DNA of 64,000 nt from Bradyrhizobium erythrophlei (GTDB lineage: Bacteria; Pseudomonadota; Alphaproteobacteria; Rhizobiales; Xanthobacteraceae). Under the pieces are notes generated by a model, which saw only the letters and a list, made by a program, of their open reading frames with translations, made no database searches and had not been told where the DNA came from. Within the stretch, counting starts at the first letter, position 1. Every line of letters begins with the position of its first letter. This document shows positions 24,600-33,630 of the stretch, piece after piece. The position numbers and the translations under genes are program-made. Where the stretch lies: positions 2,965,501 to 3,029,500 of the forward strand of contig FSRD01000001.1 of assembly GCA_900129675.1 (NCBI GenBank), given 5' to 3'.

Positions 24600-24980
24600 A
24601 TGCGTCCTGCGGTCCCCAAAAGGCCTGTGGTGTTGATCGTCGAGGACGAGTTTCTGTTGAGGATGGACGCGGTCGGCATGATCACCGATGCAGGCTTCGA
24701 GGTTGTCGAAGCTGCCAATGCCGATGACGCGATCGAAATCCTGGAAGCCCGCCGCGACATCAGTGTCGTGTTCACCGATATCCAGATGCCGGGTTCGATG
24801 GACGGGTTGAAACTCGCCCGCGCGATCAGGGGCCGCTGGCCGCCGATCAAGATCGTTGCGACCTCGGGCCTTGTGGATGTCGGGGAAAAGGATCTGCCGG
24901 AGGGCGGGCGGTTTTTGCAGAAACCCTACGAGGCCGAAGCGCTCGCCAGCGTGCTGCTGGAGCTGACGGGCGGCATCTGA
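24600..24980 (+). CDS. Stand-alone CheY-like response regulator
   Basis: A 126-residue single receiver domain. The acidic pair is VEDEF (about 14-18), the phospho-acceptor is the Asp in VVFTDIQMPG (about 60), the switch Thr/Ser is in KIVATSGL, and the conserved Lys is in FLQKPYEAEAL. There is no output domain, so it would act by binding another protein. Receivers of this sort with a FTDIQMPGSMDGL signature are numerous in rhizobia, and some serve in the general stress or chemotaxis networks. The ATG at 24600 is preferred since GGGGAG lies nine bases upstream and the receiver begins at residue 9. No kinase gene adjoins it. Confidence 0.9.
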   Translation: MRPAVPKRPVVLIVEDEFLLRMDAVGMITDAGFEVVEAANADDAIEILEARRDISVVFTDIQMPGSMDGLKLARAIRGRWPPIKIVATSGLVDVGEKDLPEGGRFLQKPYEAEALASVLLELTGGI

Positions 24981-25065
24981 GTCCGGTCCGGAGCATGACA
25001 TCGGGCCGCGCATCACGCGGACCCGTCTGCGCGATGCCGGAATGGCAATCAATCAACACCGGCAA

Positions 25066-25272
25066 TTAGGCAATGATATCGGGCGTGATCTGGTCTTCGA
25101 TGAAGGCGATGCGATCGCGCAATTGCAGCTTGCGCTTCTTCAAGCGCTGCAGCCGCAGCAAATCGGGCGCCGGCGATTGATGCAGGGCATCGATCGCCGC
25201 GTCGAGATCGCGGTGCTCCTGCTGCAGCCTTGCCAGCTCAGTATGAAGTTCGCGCTCATCTTCGTTGGTCAT
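25066..25272 (-). CDS. DUF465 (YdcH-like) small protein, copy 1
   Basis: A 68-residue protein that is one continuous helical hairpin: ELHTELARLQQEHRDLDAAIDALHQ, a short loop with SPAPDLLRL, then QRLKKRKLQLRDRIAFIEDQI. This L-x(6)-H-x-x-L-D ... L-K-K-K-L-x-L-K-D pattern is the YdcH/DUF465 signature. The family has no settled function; the fold suggests a coiled-coil adaptor. It reads leftward, divergent from a second DUF465 gene starting 240 bases away, making a paralogous pair. Confidence 0.88.
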   Translation of the reverse strand: MTNEDERELHTELARLQQEHRDLDAAIDALHQSPAPDLLRLQRLKKRKLQLRDRIAFIEDQITPDIIA

Positions 25273-25512
25273 GGTGTACGTTAACTAGTAAGCACGATGA
25301 GGTTGTAAACGGTTTTTCGGAAGCCGCCGGGCGAATATCGTCCCTGTGAGCCCGCTCCGCAAGCTGACCAGGTTCCATACTCACGATTGGTTACAGATAA
25401 ATCCGAAAATATGAGCCAGCCGATTCGCGATACCCATCGACAGATTCGGTGGCTTGTGTACACTTATTCGTCCGGATCGAATCTGAGGTTTTACCCACCG
25501 AGGAGATTTCGT

Positions 25513-25698
25513 ATGGCAATACAGGCGCATCTTGTTGAACTGGAACGTAAACACAAGATTCTCGAAAATGAATTGCACGAAGCGCTCGTGCACCTTTCCA
25601 CAGACGACCTGCACATTCTCGAGTTGAAGCGCCGCAAGTTGATGGTCAAGGATGAGATCGAGCGGTTGAAGCATACCGCGAGCGAGACTCTCCACTAG
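25513..25698 (+). CDS. DUF465 (YdcH-like) small protein, copy 2
   Basis: A 61-residue paralogue of the preceding gene, with the same helical hairpin: HLVELERKHKILENELHEALVH, then the loop LSTDDLHI and LELKRRKLMVKDEIERLKHTA. The start at 25513 is set by GAGGAG 7-12 bases upstream; in-frame codons before it lack family similarity. Function is unknown. It is transcribed away from copy 1 and towards the LhgO-like gene, from which it is separated by a stem-loop. Confidence 0.88.
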   Translation: MAIQAHLVELERKHKILENELHEALVHLSTDDLHILELKRRKLMVKDEIERLKHTASETLH

Positions 25699-25739
25699 TC
25701 GTAACTCCCCAAGTAGCGTTGGAAGCACCCTTTGTCGCC

Positions 25740-25764
25740 GGATGAGCGCGCTCTGTGCTCATCC
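25740..25764. terminator. Stem-loop between convergent genes
   Basis: GGATGAGC (25740-25747) and GCTCATCC (25757-25764) form a perfect 8-bp stem with a 9-base loop, in the 81-base gap between the DUF465 copy 2 stop and the LhgO-like stop. It probably ends transcription from both sides, though no clear T-run follows. Confidence 0.55.
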
Positions 25765-25779
25765 GCCGCAGGGGTGTTG

Positions 25780-26883
25780 CTACGCCTTGGCCAGTTCGCC
25801 GACATGGTCCGCGATCGCCAGTGACGACGTCAATCCGGGCGATTCGATGCCGAACAGGTTGATCAGGCCGCTCACGCCGTGATCGCGCGGTCCCTGGATC
25901 AGGAAATCCTGGGTCGCTACCGCCGGCGGAACGATCTTCGGCCGGATTCCGGAATAGCTCGGCATCAGTGCGCCGTCCGGGAGCGTCGGCCAGTATTTCC
26001 GGATTGCCGGATAGAACCGGTCCGCCCGCGCCGGATCGACTGCGTAGTCGATCGCATCTACCCATTCCACATCGGGACCGAACCGCGCCTGTCCGGCCAT
26101 GTCGAGCGTGAGGTGCACGCCCAGTCCGCCAGGCTCGGGCACCGGATAGATCAGGTGTGAAAACGGCGCCCGGGCGCTGCAACTGAAATAGTTCCCCTTC
26201 GCGAGATAGGCTGACGGTATCAGCTCGATCGGCATGCCCTCGACGCTGCGCGCGACGGCCGGCGCGCCGAGCCCGGCCGCATTGACGAGCAGATTGCATT
26301 CCAGCGTCATCGGCGCGTCGCCGCCGGCCTCGATTTCGATCCTGCCCGCGGCGGCCTTGGCGCGCACGAGCGGCGTGTAAAACGCGTATGCTGCGCCCGC
26401 CGCTTCGGCATCGCCCCGCAGCGCCAGCATGTAGGCGTGGCTGTCGATGATCCCGGTGGACGGCGACAGCAGCGCCGCATCGCAATTCAGCGCCGGCTCC
26501 AGCGCACGGGCGGCGTCGCCCGCCAGAAGCTGCATATCGAGCACGCCGTTGGCTTCGGCATGGGCCCGGATCGATTGCAGTTTTTCGGTTTCTTTCGCCG
26601 TCGTTGCGACGATCAGCTTGCCGCAATTGCGATGCGGGATTCCGTGATCGCGGCAGTACCGGTAGAGCGCCTGCTTGCCGCTGACGCACATCTGCGCCAT
26701 CAGGCTGCCGGCGCGATAATAGATGCCGGCATGGATCACCTCGCTGTTGCGCGACGAGGTCACGGTGCCGATGCCCTCGGCCGCCTCCAGCACGATTACT
26801 TCGCGGCCCGCCTGGGCGAGCTGCCGCGCCACCGCAAGCCCGATCACACCCGCTCCGATGACGACGCAATCAACCTTGTCCAT
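25780..26883 (-). CDS. FAD-dependent L-2-hydroxyglutarate oxidase-like protein
   Basis: A 367-residue DAO-family flavoprotein. The ADP-binding motif [19 protein letters not shown] opens the protein, and [15 protein letters not shown] (about 44-58) is the FAD-contact segment found in the LhgO (YgaF)/L2HGDH group. The C-terminus has the expected [10 protein letters not shown] and [23 protein letters not shown] motifs. By family it would oxidise L-2-hydroxyglutarate to 2-oxoglutarate, passing electrons to quinone or oxygen. Related enzymes act on other 2-hydroxy acids or amino acids, so the substrate is an inference. The ATG at 26883 is chosen because the Rossmann motif starts nine residues later. 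It is divergent from the GGDEF-EAL gene. Confidence 0.87.
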   Translation of the reverse strand: MDKVDCVVIGAGVIGLAVARQLAQAGREVIVLEAAEGIGTVTSSRNSEVIHAGIYYRAGSLMAQMCVSGKQALYRYCRDHGIPHRNCGKLIVATTAKETEKLQSIRAHAEANGVLDMQLLAGDAARALEPALNCDAALLSPSTGIIDSHAYMLALRGDAEAAGAAYAFYTPLVRAKAAAGRIEIEAGGDAPMTLECNLLVNAAGLGAPAVARSVEGMPIELIPSAYLAKGNYFSCSARAPFSHLIYPVPEPGGLGVHLTLDMAGQARFGPDVEWVDAIDYAVDPARADRFYPAIRKYWPTLPDGALMPSYSGIRPKIVPPAVATQDFLIQGPRDHGVSGLINLFGIESPGLTSSLAIADHVGELAKA

Positions 26884-26971
26884 GTACGCTTCAGTTCCGG
26901 AAATTTGGCGCGAAGTTAGGCCGCAACCGCGCTCAGTTATTATCGTTTCGTTCAGGAAAGCGGTCGAGCGA

Positions 26972-27012
26972 CCCCTTGGCAACCCCTTGGCAACCCCTTG
27001 GCAACCCCTTGG
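26972..27012. repeat. 11-bp tandem repeat CCCCTTGGCAA, about 3.7 copies
   Basis: Perfect units start at 26972, 26983 and 26994, and a partial unit (CCCCTTGG) at 27005. The period is close to one DNA helical turn. It lies in the divergent intergenic region of the LhgO-like and GGDEF-EAL genes, 89 bases from the former start. Confidence 0.9.
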
Positions 27013-27173
27013 ATTGTCTCGAAATACGCCTCGAACGCTGGCCCGTTAGTGAAGCATTAATCATGTCAGGGCAATTGCCGTAATTTAAGCCACATTTTTT
27101 GGTTGCAGGAGCAGGCGTTTACCCGATCCAAACCCGTGAAGCCAGACACTCCGCCGCGGAAATCCGCGGGTGA

Positions 27174-29882
27174 ATGATGGCTGACAAGAATTGGCAGGCA
27201 GGCGGGAAGGATTCGATTCCGGCGCGGGCCGTGCTGCGCATGGTTGCCCCTCTTATCGTTATCCTTGCGCCGTGCGCGGACGCATGGGCGGCATCCGATG
27301 ACTTTGCGCCCCCGAACTACGTCGGCTCCGCCGATCCGAATACGATATGGATCATTCTGCTCGGCGGCCTCGTCATCGCATCATTTCTGATGGCGATCGG
27401 GCTGTGGGTGCTTTCGGCCTTGCGCAAGGTCAAGCGGTCGCAACTGCGGCGCAATGCATTTATCAGTTCGGCCCTGAACAATCTGAACCAGGGTGTTGTG
27501 ATGACCGATGCGGAGCGCCAGATCATCTTCTGCAACGACCGCTATCTCGAAATCTACGGCCTGGTGCGCTCGGACGTCCCCCGCAACATGACCGGTCCGG
27601 AATTGCTGGAGTTGCGGCGCAAGCGTGGCGTGCTGGATATCAGCGTCAACGAATTTTATGCCCGGTCCAGCACCCCGGACGGCCTGATCACCGAACTGCC
27701 CGACGGCAGATCGGTTCTGGTCAAGCATTTTCAGCTGCCGAACGGCGGCTCGGTCGCAACCCATGACGACTGCACCGAGCAGCGCAAGCTGTCGCGAAAG
27801 CTGGCATCGACCACCCAGTTCTTGGAATCGGTGCTCGACAACGTTCCGGTCTGCGTCGCCGCCAAGAACATCGAGGACGGCCGCTATATTTTCGCCAACC
27901 GCGCCTTCGAACGTTTCTCGCGCTTCTCCCGCGATCACATCGTAGGCCGCCGCGCCGACGAGATTTTCAGCCCCGGAACCGCGGCAAGCATCGACAAGGC
28001 GGACCGGTCCGCGCTCGATGCGCCCGAAGGTTACTTCCGCAGCGAGCTCTTCGTCGAGCGCGGTTCGGAGAAACGCATTCTCGCCTCCAATCGGGTGGTC
28101 GCGCGCAACGAAAACAACGAGCCGGAATTCCTGATCGCACTGTTCGACGACGTCACCGAACGCCGGTCGCTTTCCCGCGAGCTGGAAAACAACAAGAAGT
28201 TCCTCGAACTCGTGGTCGACAACATTCCGGTCTCGCTGATCGTCGAGCGCGTCAGCGATGGACGCTATTTGCTGGCCAACCGCAGCGCCGAGACCATTCT
28301 CAACCGCCGCCGCGAGGACGCCACCGGCTTGACGGCGGCCGACATCTTCAATCCCCGCGAAGCCAAGCTGATCATCGCGCGCGACGAGGCGGCGATCAAA
28401 AAGCGCGGCCTGCTGACCGAAGAACACCCGATCTCCACCAAGGACGGGTTGCGGCTGTTCCTGACCCGCCGCATGACCGTGCTGGACGATGCCGGCGAGC
28501 CGCAATATCTGATCAAGACGCATGAGGACGTCACCGATCGCCGCCAGACCGAGTCGCGGATGGCGCACATGGCCTATCATGACGGCCTGACCGACCTGCC
28601 GAACCGCGCCGCTTTCCTGCAGGCGCTCGCCCAGATGATCGAGGCCTGCGCCGGCACCGATGAGGAATTCGCGGTGCTGTGCGTCGACCTCGACGGGTTG
28701 AAGGAAGTCAACGACGTGTTCGGCCATGCGATGGGCGACAAATTGCTGATCGAAGTGGCGAGCCGTCTTCAGGACTCCGCCCGCGGCGGCGTGGTGGCCC
28801 GGCTCTCGGGCGACGAGTTCGGATTGATCATCGACGGCAAGCAGCCGGCGTCCGGCAAGTTGCTGGCCGAACAGCTTGGCGAAGCGCTGTCGAACGAGTT
28901 CCATATCGACGGCAAATCGGTCCGCACCGGCTGCACCACCGGCATCTCGGTATTCCCGCATAACGGTTCGGACGCCGCCTCGCTGCTCGCCAATGCGGGA
29001 GCGGCGCTGTTCCGCGCCAAGGCGAAATCACGCGGCTCGATCAGCATTTTCGAGCCCGAGATGGACCAGCAGATCCGCGACCGCCGCGTGCTGCATCAGG
29101 AACTCTCGCTCGCGATCAGGAACGGCGAAATGTCGCTGCATTACCAGCCGCAGGCCACATCGGGGCCGACGGTTGCCACCAGCGAGGTGATCGGCTTCGA
29201 GGCGCTGGCGCGGTGGCTGCATCCGGTGCGCGGTTTCGTCCCGCCCGGCGATTTCATTCCGCTGGCGGAAGAAAGCGGCCTGATCGTCGAAATGGGCGAG
29301 TGGATCCTGCGCGAAGCCTGCCGCGAGGCGGCCTCCTGGCCGGTGCCGCTGCAGGTCGCGATCAACCTGTCGCCGGCGCAATTCATGCACGGCGACGTGG
29401 TCAGCCTGGTGCATTCGATCCTGCTCGAAACCGGGCTGGCGCCCGACCGGCTCGAGCTGGAAATCACCGAGGGCGTGCTGATCGAGGATTTCGATCGCGG
29501 CGTTGCGCTGTTGCGGCGGCTGAAGGCGCTTGGCGTGCGGATTTCGATGGACGATTTCGGCTCGGGCTATTCCTCGCTGAGCTATCTGCAGGCGTTCCCG
29601 TTCGACAAGATCAAGATCGACCGCGCCTTTGTCATGAATCTCGGGCGCAATCCGCAATCGGCGGCGATCGTGCGCGCGGTCATCGACCTCGGCCACGGCC
29701 TCGAAATGTCGATCGTCGCCGAGGGCGTGGAGACGCAGGAGCAGCTCGGCTTCCTGTCGGAAGAGGGTTGCGACGCGGTGCAGGGCTATTTCATCGGCAA
29801 GCCTTTCCCGATCGGCCAATACGCCACGCTGGTCGGCCGCCCCGCGGGCAATGTCATGGAGCCTACGCGCAAGACGGGCTAG
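27174..29882 (+). CDS. Membrane PAS-PAS-PAS-GGDEF-EAL protein
   Basis: A 902-residue cyclic di-GMP enzyme. An N-terminal signal-anchor region (about 20-42) and a second helix (about 58-83, IWIILLGGLVIASFLMAIGLWVL) bracket a short periplasmic loop. Three PAS-like domains follow (about 95-205, 215-335 and 340-460), then GGDEF (about 465-620) and EAL (about 635-885). The GGDEF motif is altered to SGDEF and the I-site RxxD is absent (RGGV). The EAL domain keeps EALARW, the LEITEGVLIED and DDFGSGYSS motifs, KIKIDRAFV and VAEGVET. Phosphodiesterase activity is therefore the safer prediction, with cyclase activity uncertain. PAS domains suggest redox, light or ligand sensing. It stands alone and ends in a 33-base palindrome. 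Confidence 0.93.
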   Translation: MMADKNWQAGGKDSIPARAVLRMVAPLIVILAPCADAWAASDDFAPPNYVGSADPNTIWIILLGGLVIASFLMAIGLWVLSALRKVKRSQLRRNAFISSALNNLNQGVVMTDAERQIIFCNDRYLEIYGLVRSDVPRNMTGPELLELRRKRGVLDISVNEFYARSSTPDGLITELPDGRSVLVKHFQLPNGGSVATHDDCTEQRKLSRKLASTTQFLESVLDNVPVCVAAKNIEDGRYIFANRAFERFSRFSRDHIVGRRADEIFSPGTAASIDKADRSALDAPEGYFRSELFVERGSEKRILASNRVVARNENNEPEFLIALFDDVTERRSLSRELENNKKFLELVVDNIPVSLIVERVSDGRYLLANRSAETILNRRREDATGLTAADIFNPREAKLIIARDEAAIKKRGLLTEEHPISTKDGLRLFLTRRMTVLDDAGEPQYLIKTHEDVTDRRQTESRMAHMAYHDGLTDLPNRAAFLQALAQMIEACAGTDEEFAVLCVDLDGLKEVNDVFGHAMGDKLLIEVASRLQDSARGGVVARLSGDEFGLIIDGKQPASGKLLAEQLGEALSNEFHIDGKSVRTGCTTGISVFPHNGSDAASLLANAGAALFRAKAKSRGSISIFEPEMDQQIRDRRVLHQELSLAIRNGEMSLHYQPQATSGPTVATSEVIGFEALARWLHPVRGFVPPGDFIPLAEESGLIVEMGEWILREACREAASWPVPLQVAINLSPAQFMHGDVVSLVHSILLETGLAPDRLELEITEGVLIEDFDRGVALLRRLKALGVRISMDDFGSGYSSLSYLQAFPFDKIKIDRAFVMNLGRNPQSAAIVRAVIDLGHGLEMSIVAEGVETQEQLGFLSEEGCDAVQGYFIGKPFPIGQYATLVGRPAGNVMEPTRKTG

Positions 29883-29915
29883 AGATTTGGTTCTGATTGA
29901 ATCAGAACCAAATCT
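29883..29915. repeat. Perfect 33-base palindrome after the GGDEF-EAL stop
   Basis: Arms AGATTTGGTTCTGATT (29883-29898) and its exact complement (29900-29915) flank a single G. It begins right at the stop codon. As RNA it would be a long hairpin with an almost absent loop; a terminator role is possible but no T-run follows. Confidence 0.7.
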
Positions 29916-29920
29916 ATAGA

Positions 29921-29982
29921 TTCTTGTTTTGACGCGTTTTCTTCACGTGAACCGGTTTCCACTTCGCTCGAAAACGCTCTAG
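29921..29982. repeat. GCGTTTTCGAGCGAAGTGG-type repeat, intergenic copy
   Basis: Read on the minus strand it gives AGCGTTTTCGAGCGAAGTGG, then ACCGGTTCACGTGAAGAAAACGCG, with internal inverted GCGTTTTC/GAAAACGC. It is a full intergenic copy of the family also at 24107-24166. Confidence 0.75.
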
Positions 29983-30022
29983 AGGTGTGGTGAACTTCGG
30001 TTCTCTGCGTTAAGCGTTGCGC

Positions 30023-31492
30023 ATGGCGGATTACGATCTCGCGATCATCGGCGGCGGGTTGAACGGCGTCAGCATCGCGCGCGACGCCGCCGGTCGCGGC
30101 CTGCGCGTGATCCTGCTGGAGCAGGGCGATCTCGGCTCTGGCGCATCCCAGGCCTCGCCACGGCTGATCCACGGCGACCTGGCGGGGCTGGAGCGCCGGG
30201 CGTTCTTTCGCGTCCATGCGGCGCTGGCGGAGCGCGACGTCTGGCTCAGGATCGCGCCGCATCTGGTGCGTCCGATGCGCTTTGCGATCCCCGCCCACGC
30301 CGATGAACGCCCGGCGTGGCAGTTGCGGTCGTGGCTGTTGCTGTACGACCGGCTGGCCTCGCGCAGCGGTCTGTCGGCGTCCGCGACCGTCGACGTCACT
30401 CATCATCCGCTCGGCTACGCGCTGAAGCGGCCGTTCGGCACCGCGTTCGAATATTCCGACTGCGTCGTCGACGATTCCCGGCTGGTGGTGCTGAACGCCG
30501 TCGATGCCGCGGCGCGCGGCGCGGTGATCCGCACCGGCGCGCGCTGCACCCGCGCCGAAAGGGGAGAGTTTTGGCGGCTGGTGACGATCGATCGCGGCCA
30601 TCGCCAGGTGATCACGGCGCGCGCGCTCGCCAACGCGACCGGGGCCTGGACCGCTTCCGTTACCGAAACGGTGTTGCGCCAGCCGCCGCTGAGCCACGGA
30701 CTCATGCAGATGAGCCAGATCGTGGTCCGCCGGTTGTTCGACAGCGACAACGTCTATGTGTTCCAGAATTCCGACCGGCGGCTGATTTTCGCCAGCCCCT
30801 ATGAGCGCGATTTCACGCTGATCGGCACCGTGGGCCACGCGTTCAAGGGCGACCCTGCCATTGTCGCGATGGGGGCCCGCGACGTGGCTTATTTGTGCGA
30901 GGCGGCGAACCGCTATTTCCGCGAAAGGATCGAGGCCGTCGACGTGGTGCGGACGGTGTCCGGCGCCAACACGGTGATCGACCCCGCGGGCAAGCGCCCG
31001 GCGCGGGACGGGTCGATGACGTTCGACTACGGGCGCCGAAAGGCGCCGCTGATCACGATTTTCGGCGGCGACGTCACGACCTTGCGCCTGCGCGCGGAAA
31101 AGGCCGTCTCCCGGCTTACGCCGTTCTATCCGATGTCGCCGCGCTGGTCCGCCAAGGCGCCGCTGCCGGGCGGCGATTTCGCCTGGGAGCGGTTCGAGGT
31201 CGAGGTCGATGGCGCGCGCCAGCGCTGGCGGTTTCTCGGCGAGGACCAGGCCCGCCGCCTAGTCGGAGCCTATGGCACCAACGTCAAGGACATCCTTGGC
31301 GATGCCAGGGAGAAGCCCGATCTCGGCCCGGCCTTCGGACCGGAATTGAGCGGCGCCGAAGTGCGCTATCTCATGACCAAAGAGTGGGCGCGGTTTCCCG
31401 ATGACATCTTGTGGCGGCGCTCCAAGCTCGGCCTAACCATGCCGGTCGCCGATCGCGAGGCGTTGGCGGCGTTCATGGCGGCGATGGGGTAG
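30023..31492 (+). CDS. glpD: Glycerol-3-phosphate dehydrogenase (FAD)
   Basis: A 489-residue respiratory flavoenzyme that oxidises sn-glycerol-3-phosphate to dihydroxyacetone phosphate and reduces ubiquinone at the inner membrane. The FAD motif is LAIIGGGLNGVSIARDAAGRG at the N-terminus, followed by the family-specific GDLGSGASQASPRLIHGDL. FASPYERDFTLIGT and the C-terminal ELSGAEVRYLMTKEWARFPDDILWRRSKLGL are GlpD signatures, the last ending in the typical helical cap. The ATG at 30023 gives the Rossmann fold at residue 5; no Shine-Dalgarno is obvious. Glycerol kinase and uptake genes are not adjacent. The ABC cassette begins 51 bases downstream and may be expressed with it. Confidence 0.94.
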   Translation: MADYDLAIIGGGLNGVSIARDAAGRGLRVILLEQGDLGSGASQASPRLIHGDLAGLERRAFFRVHAALAERDVWLRIAPHLVRPMRFAIPAHADERPAWQLRSWLLLYDRLASRSGLSASATVDVTHHPLGYALKRPFGTAFEYSDCVVDDSRLVVLNAVDAAARGAVIRTGARCTRAERGEFWRLVTIDRGHRQVITARALANATGAWTASVTETVLRQPPLSHGLMQMSQIVVRRLFDSDNVYVFQNSDRRLIFASPYERDFTLIGTVGHAFKGDPAIVAMGARDVAYLCEAANRYFRERIEAVDVVRTVSGANTVIDPAGKRPARDGSMTFDYGRRKAPLITIFGGDVTTLRLRAEKAVSRLTPFYPMSPRWSAKAPLPGGDFAWERFEVEVDGARQRWRFLGEDQARRLVGAYGTNVKDILGDAREKPDLGPAFGPELSGAEVRYLMTKEWARFPDDILWRRSKLGLTMPVADREALAAFMAAMG

Positions 31493-31543
31493 AGCGGCGG
31501 CGACGCGTTGCGCCCGAGCCCGCCCGCCGTGTAGTACTAGGGT

Positions 31544-32719
31544 ATGGCTGAGGAACTAGCGAAAATCGAAACGGCTGCGGAGTCGGTCGGGCCCGCGCCG
31601 TCGCCGGCTGCCGCCGACATGCCGCTGCTGCGCATCGAGGAGGTCGGGAAAAAGTTCGGCTCCTTCCGCGCGGTGGACCGGTTGTCGCTCGATATCCGGG
31701 CCGGCGAGTTTTTTGCGCTGCTCGGTCCGAGCGGTTGCGGCAAGACCACGCTCTTGCGGATGCTCGCCGGGTTCGAGACGCCGGATGAAGGCCGCATCCT
31801 GCTCGACGGCAAGGATATCGCGCAGGTCCTGCCGCACGAGCGGCCGGTCAACATGATGTTCCAGAACTACGCGTTGTTTCCGCATCTTCCGGTGCGGGAC
31901 AATATCGCGTTCGGCCTCAAGCGAGCCGGCATGGCGCGCGCCGATATCGCGACCCGCGTCGCGGAAATGGTGTCCCTCGTCAAGCTCGACGGGCTCGAGA
32001 AACGCAAGCCCGACCAGCTCTCCGGCGGCCAGAAACAGCGCGTGGCGCTGGCGCGGTCGCTGGCGCGCCGCCCGCAGGTGCTGCTGCTCGACGAGCCGCT
32101 CGCGGCACTCGACAAGAAGCTGCGCGAAAGCACGCAAGCCGAATTGATGGACCTGCAGCGGCGCCTCGGCACCACCTTCATCATCGTCACCCACGATCAG
32201 GAAGAGGCGATGACGATGGCTGGTCGAATCGGCGTGATGGACGCCGGCCGCCTCGAACAGGTCGGGCCGCCGCGCGAACTCTACGAGGCACCGCATTCTC
32301 GCTGGGTCGCCGAGTTCGTCGGCGACGTCAATCTGTTCGACGGCGAGGTCTCCTCGCGCGACAATAACCGTCTGACGATTGCGACGCGCGACGCCGGCAC
32401 GATCACGGTCGCCCAGCCGCGCCAGCCGGTCACCAAGACCATCGTCAGCGTCGCGATTCGCCCCGAGAAGGTAAAAATGTCGCGCCGCGGCCCGGTGTCG
32501 GATGCGGGCACCTCGCATGCGATCAACCGGCTGGAGGGCGTGGTCACCGAAGTCAGCTATCTCGGGGGCTTGACGACCTACAAGGTCAAGCTCGAAAGCG
32601 GCGCGGTGGCGCGTTCCTCGATGGCCAACACCGCGCGGCTCGACATCGATGCCTATAGCGCGGGCCAACGGGTGGTGGCCTGGTTCACGCCCGACGATTG
32701 CGTGGTGCTGGAACAATGA
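31544..32719 (+). CDS. Polyamine-type ABC transporter ATPase
   Basis: A 391-residue nucleotide-binding subunit of the PotA/PotG class. The ATPase core has Walker A GPSGCGKTT, Q-loop QNYALFPH, signature LSGGQKQRVALARSLA, Walker B VLLLDEPLAALD and H-loop VTHDQEEAMTMA. A TOBE-type regulatory domain follows from about 270 (VSVAIRPEKVKMSRRG). It would drive import of putrescine or spermidine, or a related cation, through the two permeases encoded next. The three genes overlap by four and one bases, so they are one operon. No periplasmic binding protein gene adjoins, although pot operons usually have one. MalK-type sugar ATPases share this architecture, so it might also serve the sugar permeases at 35.6-37.3 kb. 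Confidence 0.9.
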   Translation: MAEELAKIETAAESVGPAPSPAAADMPLLRIEEVGKKFGSFRAVDRLSLDIRAGEFFALLGPSGCGKTTLLRMLAGFETPDEGRILLDGKDIAQVLPHERPVNMMFQNYALFPHLPVRDNIAFGLKRAGMARADIATRVAEMVSLVKLDGLEKRKPDQLSGGQKQRVALARSLARRPQVLLLDEPLAALDKKLRESTQAELMDLQRRLGTTFIIVTHDQEEAMTMAGRIGVMDAGRLEQVGPPRELYEAPHSRWVAEFVGDVNLFDGEVSSRDNNRLTIATRDAGTITVAQPRQPVTKTIVSVAIRPEKVKMSRRGPVSDAGTSHAINRLEGVVTEVSYLGGLTTYKVKLESGAVARSSMANTARLDIDAYSAGQRVVAWFTPDDCVVLEQ

Positions 32720-33630
32720 GCGCGCGCCGCGTCTTTGCCCGCCCGGCGCGTTTTGCCGCGATCGCGCCCTATGTCTGGATGGTGCTGTTCTTCCTGGTGC
32801 CATTTGGTTTCGTCCTGAAAATCAGCCTGTCGCAGACCGCAATCGCGCAGCCGCCCTACACGCCGGTGTTTGATCTCACCGAGGGGTTGGCTGCGATCAA
32901 GGCCGCCTTCGGCGAGTTGTCGCTGGATAATTTCAGGCTGCTGATCTCCGACAATCTCTACATCCTGTCTTATTTGCGCAGCCTCGTCGTCGCCGTGACG
33001 TCGACGGTGATCCTGCTCCTCATCGGTTATCCCATCGCCTACGGCATGGCGCGGCTGCCGCGGCGCTGGCAGAGCGTGGCGATGATGCTGGTGATCGTGC
33101 CGTTCTGGACCTCGTTCCTGATCAGGATTTATGCCTGGATCAACATTTTGCAGCATGACGGGTTGCTCAATCAGATACTGCTGGCGCTGCATATCGTCTC
33201 CACACCGGTGGTGTGGCTGTCGACCGACAGCGCGATGTATCTCGGCATCGTCTATTCCTATTTGCCGTTCATGATCCTGCCGCTCTATGCCACGCTCGCC
33301 AAGATGGATGTCGCGTTGCTGGAAGCGGCCAGCGATCTCGGCGCCCCGCCGCGGCAGGCATTCTGGCTGGTGACGTTTCCGTTGTCGCTGCCGGGCGTCG
33401 GCGCCGGCGCGCTGTTGTGTTTCATTCCGATCGTCGGCGAATTCGTGATCCCTGATCTTTTGGCCGGCTCCAATTCGATGATGATCGGCCAGACCCTGTG
33501 GCTGGAATTCTTCACCAACCGGGACTGGCCGGTGGCTGCCGCCACGGCGGTCGCGCTGCTGGGCCTGCTGGTGCCGCCCTTGCTGCTGTACGACCGGCTG
33601 CAGCGCCGCCAACTTGAGCGCGGCGGCTGA
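32716..33630 (+). CDS. ABC permease, PotB/PotH type
   Basis: A 304-residue inner-membrane subunit with six predicted helices. The first is APYVWMVLFFLVPFGFVLKISL, and a periplasmic loop of about 60 residues typical of PotB/PotH follows it. The cytoplasmic EAA loop is LLEAASDLGAPPRQAFWLVTFPLSLPG (read in two parts), which contacts the ATPase. The start at 32716 overlaps the ATPase stop (ATGA), indicating coupled translation. The motif set LLAGSNSMMIGQTLWLEFF is characteristic of polyamine permeases. Confidence 0.9.
   Translation: MSARRVFARPARFAAIAPYVWMVLFFLVPFGFVLKISLSQTAIAQPPYTPVFDLTEGLAAIKAAFGELSLDNFRLLISDNLYILSYLRSLVVAVTSTVILLLIGYPIAYGMARLPRRWQSVAMMLVIVPFWTSFLIRIYAWINILQHDGLLNQILLALHIVSTPVVWLSTDSAMYLGIVYSYLPFMILPLYATLAKMDVALLEAASDLGAPPRQAFWLVTFPLSLPGVGAGALLCFIPIVGEFVIPDLLAGSNSMMIGQTLWLEFFTNRDWPVAAATAVALLGLLVPPLLLYDRLQRRQLERGG

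Noticed and set aside
26972..27012. Short CRISPR-like array
   Set aside because: The repeats are directly abutting 11-mers with no spacers, and no cas genes are present.
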